Source of the DNA: Mesorhizobium sp. Root102
GTDB lineage: Bacteria > Pseudomonadota > Alphaproteobacteria > Rhizobiales > Rhizobiaceae
DNA length: 64,000 bases
Direction of reading: 5' to 3'
NCBI RefSeq assembly: GCF_001425625.1
Contig: NZ_LMCP01000047.1
Coordinates: 124,001 to 188,000, forward strand
Shown here: positions 49,445 through 58,520 of the stretch, in pieces
How the letters are laid out: each line of letters starts with the position of its first letter
Numbering within the stretch: position 1 is the stretch's first letter
Translations under genes and position numbers: made by a program
Notes under the pieces: model-generated
Told to the model about the DNA's origin: nothing
Databases searched by the model: none
The model's input: the letters and a program-made list of their open reading frames with translations, nothing else

Positions 49445-50479
49445 GTGCAAACCGTTCTTGATGGCAAAAGCTTGATTACTGCCGAGATGCTCGCCAGCGG
49501 TCTCCCTCGAGGAAAGCTCGAGCATCATGGCGAAGCGTTCGAAACTGCTCGCGCGGAGCTGGCGCTCATTCTCCACGCGACACATCAGCAGGTCGAACAA
49601 AGCAAGGACCCCGCCGAAATCGTTCGTCGCCTTCTGTCGTACCTCAACGCTCTGCGTTCCAAGGTTCACCCCGACGTTTGGCATGCATTGATACCGGTGG
49701 CGCAGAACCACCCGATCCTGAAGTATTTTCTCGAAGATCCACTGACGCACTGGTCCTTCACCAAGCCCAGGGGCTATTCCGGCGACGCGCAATTGCTCGA
49801 CTACATCTATTGCGATCCGCATGTGGCAGAAAGCGTGGCAAACGCCTCGGAGGTCGGCAAGGCACTCTATAGCCATACCCAGAACGTCCCGTCGTGCGTC
49901 GCGGCACGGGAACGACGCGATCTCTTGACCCGATATGTCGATGAGATTGCGGCCAGGAACGGACCACAAACCGAGGTCCTGGCGATCGCGGCCGGCCATT
50001 TGCGGGAGGCCAACCGTTCAGTCGCCTTGGCGGAAGGTCGCCTCAAGCGTTGGGTTGCACTCGATCAGGATCCCCAGAGCGTTGGATTGATTGCGCGCGA
50101 CTTCCAGGGCACGGCGATCGAGGCCATCGACGGCTCGGTGCGAACCGTGCTCACGAGAGGCCACAAACTGGGCAAGTTCGACTTCATCTACGCCTCCGGC
50201 CTTTACGACTACCTCCAGCACAACGTCGCCGTGAAACTTACCAAAACCTGCCTGCAGATGTTGAAGCCGAACGGAACATTCCTGTTTGCGAACTACGCCG
50301 AGGGCACCCCCGACGCCGGGTACCGGGAGACGTTCATGGACTGGGTGTTGCTGCTGCGATCGGAGGTCGACATGTGGAACATCGTCAATGCCAGCGTCGA
50401 CCGCAACACCGTCGAGGCGCAGGTGTTCTTTGGCGAGAACCGCAACGTGCTCTATGCCGTCATCGAAAAGCGCGGATAA
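49445..50479 (+). CDS. Class I SAM methyltransferase, PhcB-like
   Basis: GTG 49445 with GGAG nine bases upstream gives 344 residues. The N-terminal region has ALRSKVHPDVWHALIPVAQN and PLTHWSFTKPRGYSGDAQLL; KPRGYxGDA is a hallmark of a family often annotated as extracellular-factor (3-OH-PAME) biosynthesis protein, after Ralstonia PhcB. The methyltransferase core follows: EVLAIAAGHLREANRSVALA (SAM loop), RWVALDQDPQSVGLIARDFQ, FDFIYASGLYDYLQHNVAVK and PNGTFLFANYAEGTPDAGYR. If PhcB-like, it would methylate a fatty-acid signal; the substrate here is untested. It is divergent from a c-di-GMP enzyme. Confidence 0.8.
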   Translation: MQTVLDGKSLITAEMLASGLPRGKLEHHGEAFETARAELALILHATHQQVEQSKDPAEIVRRLLSYLNALRSKVHPDVWHALIPVAQNHPILKYFLEDPLTHWSFTKPRGYSGDAQLLDYIYCDPHVAESVANASEVGKALYSHTQNVPSCVAARERRDLLTRYVDEIAARNGPQTEVLAIAAGHLREANRSVALAEGRLKRWVALDQDPQSVGLIARDFQGTAIEAIDGSVRTVLTRGHKLGKFDFIYASGLYDYLQHNVAVKLTKTCLQMLKPNGTFLFANYAEGTPDAGYRETFMDWVLLLRSEVDMWNIVNASVDRNTVEAQVFFGENRNVLYAVIEKRG

Positions 50480-50676
50480 CACCCGCCTGGGCTGCGCGCC
50501 GGCGGACATGCCTTTGGCTTGCACCTCCGGCCGCCTTCCGCTATAGAGCCGCCACCCGCGTAGACACCCTTGGAGGCAACGCGGCGGAAGGCCGCCTCAC
50601 CCGGCGGCTTTCGACGTTTACGGTCCAGGCACGTTGCCAGCCGCGAACGCTCCAGAACAAACCGAAAGGAAATGCC

Positions 50677-51318
50677 ATGAGCCACGACACTTACGAGCTC
50701 AAGGCCGAAGCACGCGAACAGGTCGGTAAGGGGTCCGCCCGTGCAGTTCGCCGCAACGGTAAAGTGCCTGCAGTAATCTATGGTGACAAGCAGCCTCCCC
50801 TGGCTATCGCGCTCACCTACAAGGACATCTACTACAAGATCCACGGCGGCGGGTTTCTGACCACGATCGCCACGATCGATGTCGACGGCAAGAAGATCCA
50901 GGTCCTGCCGAAGGACTTCCAGCTCGACCCGGTCAAGGATTTCCCTGTCCATGTCGACTTCCTGCGCATCGGCAAGGACACCCAGGTCAATGTCGACGTG
51001 CCTGTCCACTTCATCAACGAGGACAAGTCGCCCGGCATCAAGCGCGGCGGCGTGCTCAACATCGTGCGTCACGAAGTCGAGTTCCACTGCCCGGCCAATG
51101 CGATCCCGGAATTCATCACCGTCGATCTCACCGGCGCCAACATTGGCGACTCGATCCACATCTCGGCGGTTACGCTGCCGGCTGGTGTGAAGCCTGTGAT
51201 CTCCGACCGCGACTTCACCATCGCGACCATTGCCGGTTCGTCGGCGATGAAGCCGGAGACGGAAGAGACGGCTGAAGTGGCTGCACCTGAAGCGGCTCCT
51301 GCCGCCGAAGAGAAGTAA
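50677..51318 (+). CDS. rplY: 50S ribosomal protein L25/general stress protein Ctc
   Basis: A 213-residue protein of the two-domain Ctc/TL5 form of L25. The N-terminal 5S rRNA-binding domain (ELKAEAREQVGKGSARAVRR, VPAVIYGDKQPPLAIALTYK, LPKDFQLDPVKDFPVHVDFL) is followed by a beta-rich TL5 domain (VPVHFINEDKSPGIKRGGVL, ISAVTLPAGVKPVISDRDFT) and a short Ala/Glu-rich tail. AAAGGAAA precedes ATG 50677. It is 23 bases ahead of pth, a widespread alphaproteobacterial pairing, and likely co-transcribed with it. Confidence 0.95.
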   Translation: MSHDTYELKAEAREQVGKGSARAVRRNGKVPAVIYGDKQPPLAIALTYKDIYYKIHGGGFLTTIATIDVDGKKIQVLPKDFQLDPVKDFPVHVDFLRIGKDTQVNVDVPVHFINEDKSPGIKRGGVLNIVRHEVEFHCPANAIPEFITVDLTGANIGDSIHISAVTLPAGVKPVISDRDFTIATIAGSSAMKPETEETAEVAAPEAAPAAEEK

Positions 51319-51341
51319 CTCTTTCCCGCCCGGAGCAGACG

Positions 51342-52067
51342 ATGCTTGTCTTTGCAGGCCTCGGCAATCCGGGCGCGAAATATGCCAATAACAGGCACAA
51401 TGTCGGTTTCATGGCGGCGGACGCAATTGCCCGCCGCCATTCCTTTTCGCCCTGGTCCAAGAAATTCCAGGGCCTGATTTCAGAAGGCACGCTTGGCGGC
51501 GAAAAAATCGTCCTGATCAAGCCGCAGACCTTCATGAACCTGTCCGGCCAATCGGTCGGCGAAGCGCTGCGCTTCTACAAGCTCGAGCTTTCCGCGCTCA
51601 CCGTCTTCTATGACGAGATCGACCTCGCCGAAGGCAAGCTGCGCATCAAGACCGGCGGCGGCGCTGGCGGCCACAACGGCATCCGCTCGATCGACGGCCA
51701 TGTCGGCAACGCCTATCGCCGCGTGCGCATCGGCGTCGGCCATCCCGGCGTCAAGGAAATGGTCCAGCATCATGTGCTCGGCGATTTCGACAAGGCCGAC
51801 CGCGAATGGCTCGAACCGCTGCTCGACGCGATCGCCGACAATGCCGCCATGATCGCCAAGGACGACGAATCCGGCTTCATGAACAAGGCCAGCCTCGCCG
51901 TTCAGGGCAAGGCCGGCGCGGAACCGGAAAAGCCGGCGCCAAAGCAGCAGGGCTCAAAGCAGCAGAGCCACATCCGCCAGGCCCGGCCGCAACAGATGCC
52001 CGCCAAGCTGCCGGAATCCGGCCCGATGGCCGCCATGCTGAAGAAGCTGTTCGGCGGCAAGGACTGA
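51342..52067 (+). CDS. pth: Peptidyl-tRNA hydrolase
   Basis: Releases peptides from prematurely dropped peptidyl-tRNAs so that the tRNA can be reused. The 241-residue enzyme has the catalytic region GLGNPGAKYANNRHNVGFMA (active-site His in RHNVGF), KPQTFMNLSGQSV, DEIDLAEGKLRIKTGGGAGG and HNGIRSIDGHVG. The last 45 residues are a Lys/Gln/Ala-rich extension (PEKPAPKQQGSKQQSHIRQA, MLKKLFGGKD) beyond the usual 190-200-residue enzyme, seen also in other rhizobial Pth proteins. Overlaps no neighbour; between rplY and ychF. Confidence 0.97.
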   Translation: MLVFAGLGNPGAKYANNRHNVGFMAADAIARRHSFSPWSKKFQGLISEGTLGGEKIVLIKPQTFMNLSGQSVGEALRFYKLELSALTVFYDEIDLAEGKLRIKTGGGAGGHNGIRSIDGHVGNAYRRVRIGVGHPGVKEMVQHHVLGDFDKADREWLEPLLDAIADNAAMIAKDDESGFMNKASLAVQGKAGAEPEKPAPKQQGSKQQSHIRQARPQQMPAKLPESGPMAAMLKKLFGGKD

Positions 52068-52158
52068 GCGGGATCGGCGCCACGGGGCTTGACGTTGATC
52101 ACCCCTATCGCCCATAGCCCTGATCAAATTTCTATTTTCCCGATAGGACCGGACAAAA

Positions 52159-53262
52159 ATGGGTTTCAAATGCGGCATCGTTGGCTTGCCCAACGTCGGC
52201 AAGTCGACGCTTTTCAACGCGTTGACCAGGACGGCTGCGGCGCAGGCCGCCAACTATCCGTTCTGCACCATCGAACCGAACACCGGCGAGGTCGCGGTGC
52301 CCGATCCGCGCCTGCAGAAGATCGCGGCGATCGGCAAGTCGAAGGAGATCATCCCAACCCGCATCTCCTTCGTCGACATTGCCGGCCTGGTGCGCGGCGC
52401 CTCGAAGGGCGAAGGGCTGGGCAACCAGTTCCTCGCCAACATTCGCGAGGTCGACGCCATCGTGCATGTGCTGCGCTGCTTCGAGGATGACGACATCACC
52501 CATGTCGAGGGCCGCATCGACCCTGTTGCCGACGCCGAGACGGTCGAAACCGAGCTGATGCTCGCCGACCTCGACAGCCTCGAGCGCCGCATCGTGCAAT
52601 TCCGCAAGCGCGCCGGCAGCAAGGACAAGGAAGCGACCACCGTGCTGCCGATGATGGAGGCAGCGCTCGAACTGCTGCAAGCCGGCAAGCCGACCCGCGT
52701 CCTGCTCAAGGGCATTTCGGCGGAAGACCTGCGCATCCTGCAGGGGCTCAACCTTTTGACCTCGCACCCGGTCCTCTACGTCTGCAACGTCGCCGAAGCC
52801 GACGCCGCCACCGGCAACGAGCACACCAAGGCCGTGGAGAAGATGGCTGCGGCGCAAGGCGCCAGCACCGTCGTCATCTCGGCCGCGATCGAGGCCGAAG
52901 TCGCCCAGCTCTCGGACGAGGAAGAGATGGAATTCCTGTCCTCGCTCGGCCTCGACGAGCCCGGCCTGAACAAGGTGATCCGCGCCGGCTACGAGCTGTT
53001 GCACCTCATCACCTATTTCACCGTCGGGCCGAAGGAGACGCGCGCCTGGACCATCCACAAGGGCGACAAGGCACCGCAGGCGGCCGGCGTCATCCACACC
53101 GATTTCGAGCGCGGCTTCATCCGCGCCCAGACCATCGCCTACAACGACTTTGTCACGCTGGGCGGCGAAGTGGCGGCCAAGGAAGCCGGCAAGGCGCGCG
53201 ACGAGGGCAAGGAATATGTCGTCCAGGACGGCGACATCCTGCTGTTCAAGTTCAACACTTGA
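52159..53262 (+). CDS. ychF: Ribosome-binding ATPase YchF (OLA1-like)
   Basis: A 367-residue OBG-family P-loop protein that prefers ATP: GIVGLPNVGKSTLFNALTRT (G1), switch ISFVDIAGLVRGASKGEGLG (G3), G4 changed to NVAEAD rather than NKxD as in all YchF proteins, and the C-terminal TGS domain (LINYFTVG-like HLITYFTVGPKETRAWTIHK, HTDFERGFIRAQTIAYNDFV). It binds ribosomes and affects oxidative-stress and translation responses. A terminator-like hairpin follows at 53333. Confidence 0.97.
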   Translation: MGFKCGIVGLPNVGKSTLFNALTRTAAAQAANYPFCTIEPNTGEVAVPDPRLQKIAAIGKSKEIIPTRISFVDIAGLVRGASKGEGLGNQFLANIREVDAIVHVLRCFEDDDITHVEGRIDPVADAETVETELMLADLDSLERRIVQFRKRAGSKDKEATTVLPMMEAALELLQAGKPTRVLLKGISAEDLRILQGLNLLTSHPVLYVCNVAEADAATGNEHTKAVEKMAAAQGASTVVISAAIEAEVAQLSDEEEMEFLSSLGLDEPGLNKVIRAGYELLHLITYFTVGPKETRAWTIHKGDKAPQAAGVIHTDFERGFIRAQTIAYNDFVTLGGEVAAKEAGKARDEGKEYVVQDGDILLFKFNT

Positions 53263-53332
53263 CGCCTCGGCGGCCGGGTATCCGAAACATCCCGGCGAGC
53301 TGTCTGCGAAGCTTTCTCGACGAGTTTTCTGA

Positions 53333-53375
53333 GCGGCCGGCGGCCATCCGCCGGACCGCCCCTTGTCTTGATTTT
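53333..53375 (+). terminator. Terminator-like hairpin after ychF
   Basis: GCGGCCGGCGG-CCAT-CCGCCGGACCGC (53333-53359), an 11-pair stem with one mismatch, followed by CCCTTGTCTTGATTTTG. The T-tract is interrupted, so termination may be partial. Confidence 0.55.
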
Positions 53376-53501
53376 GTCACGTCACAGGTCTAAGCGGCAG
53401 GCGCACGGTCGGCGCTTTCGGCGAAAGTGCCCGTCTCGCGCAATCCGAAACAGCGCGTCAATCTGAACGCACCCTTTGGCCCCAGCAAGGGAGACCCGGC
53501 G

Positions 53502-54476
53502 ATGATCAAGGCCTTCGTCGTGGACAATGACCGCCTGCGCGCCGTCGATGATCTCTTGCAAGACGGCGACAATGTCGTCTGGGCCGACCTGCTCAACCCG
53601 ACAAAGGAAGAGGAAGCGACGATCGAGACCTGGCTCGGCGTTGCCATTCCGACACGCGAGGAGATGGAGGAGATCGAGATTTCGAGCCGCCTCTATGTCG
53701 AGGACGGCGCCTATTTCATGACCGCCACCCTGCCCGCCCAGACCGAGGTCGACGATCCGCTGATGTCGCCGGTCACCTTCGTGCTCGCCGGCACCAGGCT
53801 GATCACCGTGCGCTATCACGAACCGAAGGCCTTCAAGACCTTTCCGCAGCGCGCCGAGAAGGTGGCGACCGGCTGCACCAGCGGCGACACCATCCTGATC
53901 GGGCTGCTGGAGGCAATCGTCGACCGTCTCGCCGACATCCTTGAGCGCGCTGGCCGCGACATCGAGGCGATCTCGCGCGATATCTTCGAGGCGAGATCGA
54001 CCAAGGTTTCCAAGCGCAACCGCGACTTCCAGGAACTCCTGAAGGCGATCGGCCGCAAGGAGGACATCGCCTCCTCGATCCGCGACAGCCTGATCTCGCT
54101 GCAACGCCTGGCCGGCTTTTTCGCTCATGCCTCGACCCGCACCAAGATGAGCAAGGACACCAAGGCGCGCATCAAGACGCTGTCGCGTGACGTGCTGTCG
54201 CTCGCCGACCACGCCACCTTCCTGTCGCAGAAGATTTCCTTCCTGCTCGACGCTACGCTTGGCATGATCTCGATCGAGCAGAACGCCATCATCAAGATCT
54301 TCTCGGTTGCCGCCGTTATCTTCCTGCCGCCGACGCTGGTCGCCTCGATCTACGGCATGAATTTCGACGTCATCCCCGAGCTCAAATGGGAGTGGGGCTA
54401 TCCCTTCGCCATCGCCATGATGGTGCTGTCGGCGATCCTGCCCTTCTGGTACTTCCGCCGCCGCGGCTGGCTCTGA
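53502..54476 (+). CDS. corA: CorA family divalent cation channel
   Basis: From ATG 53502 (GGGAGA upstream) the product is 324 residues. The N-terminal cytosolic domain (MIKAFVVDNDRLRAVDDLLQ) leads into long helices (ILERAGRDIEAISRDIFEAR) and two C-terminal membrane helices. The signature YGMNF sits at the end of TM1 (VAAVIFLPPTLVASIYGMNF), followed by an acidic periplasmic loop (DVIPELKWEWGYP) and TM2 (FAIAMMVLSAILPFWYF). CorA moves Mg2+ and, less well, Co2+/Ni2+ down the membrane potential as a pentamer. Transcribed alone. Confidence 0.94.
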   Translation: MIKAFVVDNDRLRAVDDLLQDGDNVVWADLLNPTKEEEATIETWLGVAIPTREEMEEIEISSRLYVEDGAYFMTATLPAQTEVDDPLMSPVTFVLAGTRLITVRYHEPKAFKTFPQRAEKVATGCTSGDTILIGLLEAIVDRLADILERAGRDIEAISRDIFEARSTKVSKRNRDFQELLKAIGRKEDIASSIRDSLISLQRLAGFFAHASTRTKMSKDTKARIKTLSRDVLSLADHATFLSQKISFLLDATLGMISIEQNAIIKIFSVAAVIFLPPTLVASIYGMNFDVIPELKWEWGYPFAIAMMVLSAILPFWYFRRRGWL

Positions 54477-54603
54477 TCCGCCCGCCAGAGGCCATGCAGC
54501 CACGACGTGGCGCTATAGAAATCTCTTGACCAAATGCGCTGCGGCCTGCATCCGGAAACCCAGATCCACAGGGATCGCGGGTTCGTGAGCCGGATTTCAG
54601 ACC

Positions 54604-55080
54604 ATGACTGCAAAGATGAAAACATGGGCTTATGAGGATTTCGTCGAGGGCGCGTCGCTCGACCTCGGCTCGAAGCTGGTCAGCGCCGCCGAGATCGTCG
54701 AATTCGCCACGGAATTCGACCCGCAGCCGATGCATCTCGACGAAGAAGCCGGCAGGGCCAGCATCCTTGGCGGGCTGGCGGCGTCGGGCTGGCACACCTG
54801 CTCCATGTTCATGCGCATGCTGTGCGATGCGTTCCTGCTGGACTCGACCTGCCAGGGCGCGCCCGGCGTCGATCAGGTCAAATGGAAGAAGCCGGTCCTG
54901 GCCGGCGACAAGCTCACCGGCACCCTGCTGGTTGTTGCCAAGCGCCTGTCGAAATCGAAGCCGCAGCTCGGCTTGGTGACCATGCGCAGCGAGCTGTTCA
55001 ACCAGCGTGGCGAAAGCGTCTTCGAGCTTGAGAACTCGGTCATGTTCCTCACGCGGGATGCCGCGGGGAGGTCCGCATGA
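54604..55080 (+). CDS. MaoC-like hydratase, first of a pair
   Basis: A 158-residue single hot-dog domain protein: MKTWAYEDFVEGASLDLGSK, EIVEFATEFDPQPMHLDEEA and SILGGLAASGWHTCSMFMRM. The D...H pair in FDPQPMH is the catalytic dyad of (R)-specific enoyl-CoA hydratases. Ends ATGA overlapping the next gene, another MaoC protein, so the pair is translationally coupled and may form a heterodimer or supply separate hydratases for acyl-CoA metabolism. Confidence 0.9.
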   Translation: MTAKMKTWAYEDFVEGASLDLGSKLVSAAEIVEFATEFDPQPMHLDEEAGRASILGGLAASGWHTCSMFMRMLCDAFLLDSTCQGAPGVDQVKWKKPVLAGDKLTGTLLVVAKRLSKSKPQLGLVTMRSELFNQRGESVFELENSVMFLTRDAAGRSA

Positions 55081-55547
55081 CACTGGACGAGTTCTTCCGC
55101 ATCGGCGCCACCGTCACGCTCGGTTCGCACACATTCGAGCCCGAAGCGATCAAGGCATTCGCTCGCAAATACGATCCGCAAATCTTCCATATCGACGAGG
55201 AGGCCGCGAAGAAAAGCGTGCTCGGCGGCCTCTGCGCGTCTGGCTGGCACACGGCAGCGACCTGGATGAAACTCAATCTGGAAAACCGCATGGATGCCGA
55301 GGTCGCGGCCTGGAGCGGCCCCGGCCCGGTGCCGGAATTCGGCCCCTCGCCCGGCTTCAAGAACCTGAAATGGCTGAAGCCGGTCTATGCCGGGCAAACC
55401 ATCACTTTCACGCGCACTGCACTGTCGCACCGCCCGATCGCCTCACGCCCCGGATGGCGGCTGCTGGCGCTGCGATGCGAGGCTTCCGATTCGATCGGCG
55501 ACAAGGTGCTGGAGTTCGAGAGCGCTGTGCTGGTGAAGGCCGAGTAA
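55077..55547 (+). CDS. MaoC-like hydratase, second of a pair
   Basis: A 156-residue hot-dog protein clearly related to its upstream partner: MTLDEFFRIGATVTLGSHTF, EAIKAFARKYDPQIFHIDEE and SVLGGLCASGWHTAATWMKL. The D and H of the catalytic dyad (YDPQIFH) are present, so both copies could be active. Downstream lies a palindromic element and then the convergent apt gene. Confidence 0.9.
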   Translation: MTLDEFFRIGATVTLGSHTFEPEAIKAFARKYDPQIFHIDEEAAKKSVLGGLCASGWHTAATWMKLNLENRMDAEVAAWSGPGPVPEFGPSPGFKNLKWLKPVYAGQTITFTRTALSHRPIASRPGWRLLALRCEASDSIGDKVLEFESAVLVKAE

Positions 55548-55554
55548 TTTCTTC

Positions 55555-55608
55555 CTTCGCCCCGTTTGCGGGGAGAAGGTGCCCGAAGGGCGGACGAGGG
55601 GCGGCGCC
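55555..55608. repeat. Palindromic intergenic element, short
   Basis: CTTCGCCCCG-TTTG-CGGGGAGAAGG followed by GCCC-GAA-GGGC and GACGAGGGGC. This is the same architecture (CTCCCC hairpin, inner GCC hairpin, GAGGGG end) as the elements inside uvrB, here in noncoding DNA directly after a stop codon. Confidence 0.65.
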
Positions 55609-55714
55609 AGCGTTGGTGGTTTGCGTTGCCTCCCGGCCCTCTGCTATCGCTCCGGGCGTTCGAGCTCTTTGAAAGGTCCGGTGGGCCTTTCAATTTGCCT
55701 TTGGCAAACCGGTC

Positions 55715-56260
55715 TCAATGCCCTTCGAACCCAATCAGCGTCCGCACCGGTACGCCGAGCGCTTCGAGTTTGGCGCGGCCGCCGAGGTCCGGCAGGTCGA
55801 TGACGAAGCAGGCGGCGAGGATGTCGGCGCCGATCTGGCGCAGCAGCTTGACGGCCGCCTCCGCGGTGCCGCCGGTGGCAATCAAATCGTCGACCAGGAT
55901 CACCTTTTCGCCCGGAGCAACGCCGTCCTTGTGCATCTCCATCTCATCCAGCCCGTATTCCAGGCTGTAGGCGACGCGCACCGTCTCGAAGGGCAGCTTG
56001 CCCTTCTTGCGGATCGGCACGAAGCCGGCCGAGAGCTGGTGGGCAACAGCGCCGCCGAGGATGAAACCGCGGGCCTCGATGCCGGCGATCTTGTCGATCT
56101 TCTGGCCGGCATAGGGATGCACGAGCTCGTCAATGGCGCGGCGAAACGCGCGCGCATTGCCGAGCAATGTGGTGATGTCGCGAAACAGGATGCCGGGCCT
56201 GGGATAGTCCGGAATGGTGCGGATCGCGGCAAGCAGCGTGTCTTCAAGGGAGGATTTCAT
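55715..56260 (-). CDS. apt: Adenine phosphoribosyltransferase
   Basis: Salvages adenine to AMP using PRPP (the prs product). The 181-residue protein has MKSSLEDTLLAAIRTIPDYP, GIEARGFILGGAVAHQLSAG and the PRPP loop VILVDDLIATGGTAEAAVKL, then CFVIDLPDLGGRAKL. Length and start (ATG 56260) are family-typical. It begins nine bases after the stop of the alpha-hydroxy-acid oxidase upstream on the same strand. Confidence 0.96.
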   Translation of the reverse strand: MKSSLEDTLLAAIRTIPDYPRPGILFRDITTLLGNARAFRRAIDELVHPYAGQKIDKIAGIEARGFILGGAVAHQLSAGFVPIRKKGKLPFETVRVAYSLEYGLDEMEMHKDGVAPGEKVILVDDLIATGGTAEAAVKLLRQIGADILAACFVIDLPDLGGRAKLEALGVPVRTLIGFEGH

Positions 56261-56269
56261 GGGTCGTGA

Positions 56270-57418
56270 TTACCTGAAACGGAGATTCTTGCGCGACAAT
56301 TGTTCGATCGAACTGCAGCCCATCAGCTTCAAGCCGCGTTCGATCTCGACCCGCATCTGCTCAAGCGCCCGTTCGACGCCGGGCTGGCCGGCCGCCGCGA
56401 GCGGGAACAAATAGTAGCGGCCGACGCCGACGGCCTTGGCGCCGAGCGACAGTGCCTTCAGCACATGCGTGCCACGCTGCACGCCGCCATCCATGATGAC
56501 GTCGATCCTGTCACCGACCGCATCGACGACCTCGGCAAGCTGGTCGAAGGCCGCGCGCGAGCCATCCAGCTGCCGGCCGCCATGGTTCGACAGCACGATG
56601 CCGCTGCAGCCAATGTCGACGGCACGTCTGGCATCCTCCACCGACATGACGCCCTTGAGGCAGAACGGGCCCGACCAAAGCTTGACCATCTCGGCGACGT
56701 CGTCCCATGTCATCGACGGGTCGAGCATCTCGGTGAAGTAGCGGCTGATCGACATCGTGCCGCCGCCCATGTCGACATGCTCGTCGAGTTGCGGCAGCTT
56801 GAACCCCTCATGGGTGAAATAGTTGACGGCCCAGGCCGGCTTAAGCGCGAACTGCAGCATTCCGGCCAGGTTGAGCTTGAAGGGAATGGCAAAGCCGGTG
56901 CGTTTGTCGCGTTCGCGGTTTCCCCCGGTGATGCTGTCGACGGTCAGCATCATCACCTCGACGCCAACCGCCTTTGCCCGCTGCATCATCGCCCGGTTGA
57001 GGCCGCGATCCCTGTGGAAATAGAACTGATAGACCTGTGGGCTGCTGCTGATCTTGCGCGCCTCCTCGAGACTGACGGTGCCAAGCGAGGAGACACCGAA
57101 CATCGTGCCGTATTTGGCAGCGGCTCTGGCGACCGCGCGCTCGCCCTGATGATGGAACAAACGCTGCAAGGCGGTCGGCGAGCAATAGAACGGCATCGCC
57201 AGCTTCTGGCCCATGACCGTCACCGACATGTCGACCTCGCTCACCCCGCGCAGGACATTGGGAACCAGGTCACAGGTCTCGAAGCTTGCGGTGTTGCGGC
57301 GATAGGTGGCCTCGTCGTCTGCCGCGCCGTCAATGTAGTTGAAGATCGGCCCCGGCAGCCGCCGCTGCGCCATGCGCCGGAAATCGGAAAAGTTGTGACA
57401 GTCACTGAGCCGCATCAT
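56270..57418 (-). CDS. lldD: FMN-dependent alpha-hydroxy acid oxidase/L-lactate dehydrogenase
   Basis: A 382-residue TIM-barrel flavoenzyme: NFSDFRRMAQRRLPGPIFNY, GAADDEATYRRNTASFETCD, MPFYCSPTALQRLFHHQGER, QFYFHRDRGLNRAMMQRAKA, LKGVMSVEDARRAVDIGCSG, and the catalytic His block IVLSNHGGRQLDGSRAAFDQ with FMN-binding VIMDGGVQRGTHVLKALSLG. Most similar to LldD, which oxidises L-lactate to pyruvate and passes electrons to quinone; glycolate or another hydroxy acid is possible. No lactate permease or regulator is adjacent. Confidence 0.9.
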   Translation of the reverse strand: MMRLSDCHNFSDFRRMAQRRLPGPIFNYIDGAADDEATYRRNTASFETCDLVPNVLRGVSEVDMSVTVMGQKLAMPFYCSPTALQRLFHHQGERAVARAAAKYGTMFGVSSLGTVSLEEARKISSSPQVYQFYFHRDRGLNRAMMQRAKAVGVEVMMLTVDSITGGNRERDKRTGFAIPFKLNLAGMLQFALKPAWAVNYFTHEGFKLPQLDEHVDMGGGTMSISRYFTEMLDPSMTWDDVAEMVKLWSGPFCLKGVMSVEDARRAVDIGCSGIVLSNHGGRQLDGSRAAFDQLAEVVDAVGDRIDVIMDGGVQRGTHVLKALSLGAKAVGVGRYYLFPLAAAGQPGVERALEQMRVEIERGLKLMGCSSIEQLSRKNLRFR

Positions 57419-57556
57419 CGAATTCCAAATGCCATGCCGTCGACGATCCCTTCGTCACGGATCCCGCATGGCATACCAATCACAGGGCGCCATGCCAACG
57501 GATCTGTTCGACAAGACCGCACCTGCCCCCCAGGGCGCCGGCCCCGCCGATTCAGC

Positions 57557-57582
57557 AAAAAGGGCGCCTTCCGGCGCCCTTC
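57557..57582 (-). terminator. Rho-independent terminator of the petABC operon
   Basis: On the minus strand AAGGGCGCC-GGAA-GGCGCCCTTTTT, about 25 bases past the petC stop: perfect stem and T5. Confidence 0.85.
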
Positions 57583-57606
57583 GTGATCGTATTTCTCTGG
57601 CGCAGC

Positions 57607-58479
57607 TTAATGCGCCACGCCTTCCCACACCTTGCGCTTGGTGAGGTAGACCAGCGCGCCGAACAGAAGCAGGAACACCAGCACGCGAAAACCGGTCTTC
57701 TTGCGGTCTTCCATATGCGGCTCGGCCGCCCACATCAGGAAGGTCGCTACGTCACGGGAATACTGGTCGACTGTCTGAGGCGAGCCGTCATCATAGGTCA
57801 CCTGGCCGTCGGACAGCGGCTTCGGCATTTTCAGCGACACGCCCGACATGAAGTACGGGTTGTAGTGCGTTCCTTCCGGGATGACCATGCCGGCGGGCGG
57901 CGTCTCGTCGTAACCGGTCAACAGCGAGTGGATATAGTCGGGACCGCCCGCATCATACTGGGTGAAGATGTCGAAGACGAATTGCGGAAAGCCGCGCTCG
58001 ACGCCGCGTGCCTTGGCCAGCAGCGACATGTCGGGCGGAGCGGCACCACCGTTGGAGGCAGCAGCCGCCTCCTCGTTGGCGAAGGGGGCCGGGAAATAGT
58101 CGGACGGCTTGCCGGGACGGTCGAACATGTCGCCGGCGTCGTTGGGACCGTCATGGATGGTGTACTCGGCCGACAGCGTCTTGATCTGAGCATCGGAATA
58201 GCCGAGGTCCGACAGCGTGCGGAACGCCACCAGGTTCATCGAATGGCAGGCCGAACAGACTTCCTTGTAGACCTTCAGGCCGCGCTGCAGCTGCGCCTTG
58301 TCATAGGTGCCGAACGGGCCGGTAAAGCTCCAGCTCATCTCCTTCGGCTCGTTGATCGGGAAGTGCGTCGGCGCGGCCGCATTGTGTGCTTCTTCGGCGG
58401 CCATCGCCCAAGTGCCTGCTGCCCCAATGCCGGCGGCCACAAGGCCGACCAGCGCCAGCGAGGTGAGAATCTTTTTCAT
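57607..58479 (-). CDS. petC: Ubiquinol-cytochrome c reductase, cytochrome c1 subunit
   Basis: Carries electrons from the Rieske protein to soluble or membrane cytochrome c in complex III. The 290-residue protein has an export signal (MKKILTSLALVGLVAAGIGA), the haem motif C75-S-A-C78-H79 (KEVCSACHSM), a methionine-ligand region in SGVSLKMPKPL, and one C-terminal membrane anchor (GFRVLVFLLLFGALVYL) ending KRKVWEGVAH. Haem attachment requires periplasmic cytochrome c maturation. Third gene of petABC; separated from petB by 89 bases that contain a palindrome. Confidence 0.95.
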   Translation of the reverse strand: MKKILTSLALVGLVAAGIGAAGTWAMAAEEAHNAAAPTHFPINEPKEMSWSFTGPFGTYDKAQLQRGLKVYKEVCSACHSMNLVAFRTLSDLGYSDAQIKTLSAEYTIHDGPNDAGDMFDRPGKPSDYFPAPFANEEAAAASNGGAAPPDMSLLAKARGVERGFPQFVFDIFTQYDAGGPDYIHSLLTGYDETPPAGMVIPEGTHYNPYFMSGVSLKMPKPLSDGQVTYDDGSPQTVDQYSRDVATFLMWAAEPHMEDRKKTGFRVLVFLLLFGALVYLTKRKVWEGVAH

Positions 58480-58520
58480 GCCAAATCCCCTTAGATTCTC
58501 TACCGCTCTGTCTTCCTGTT

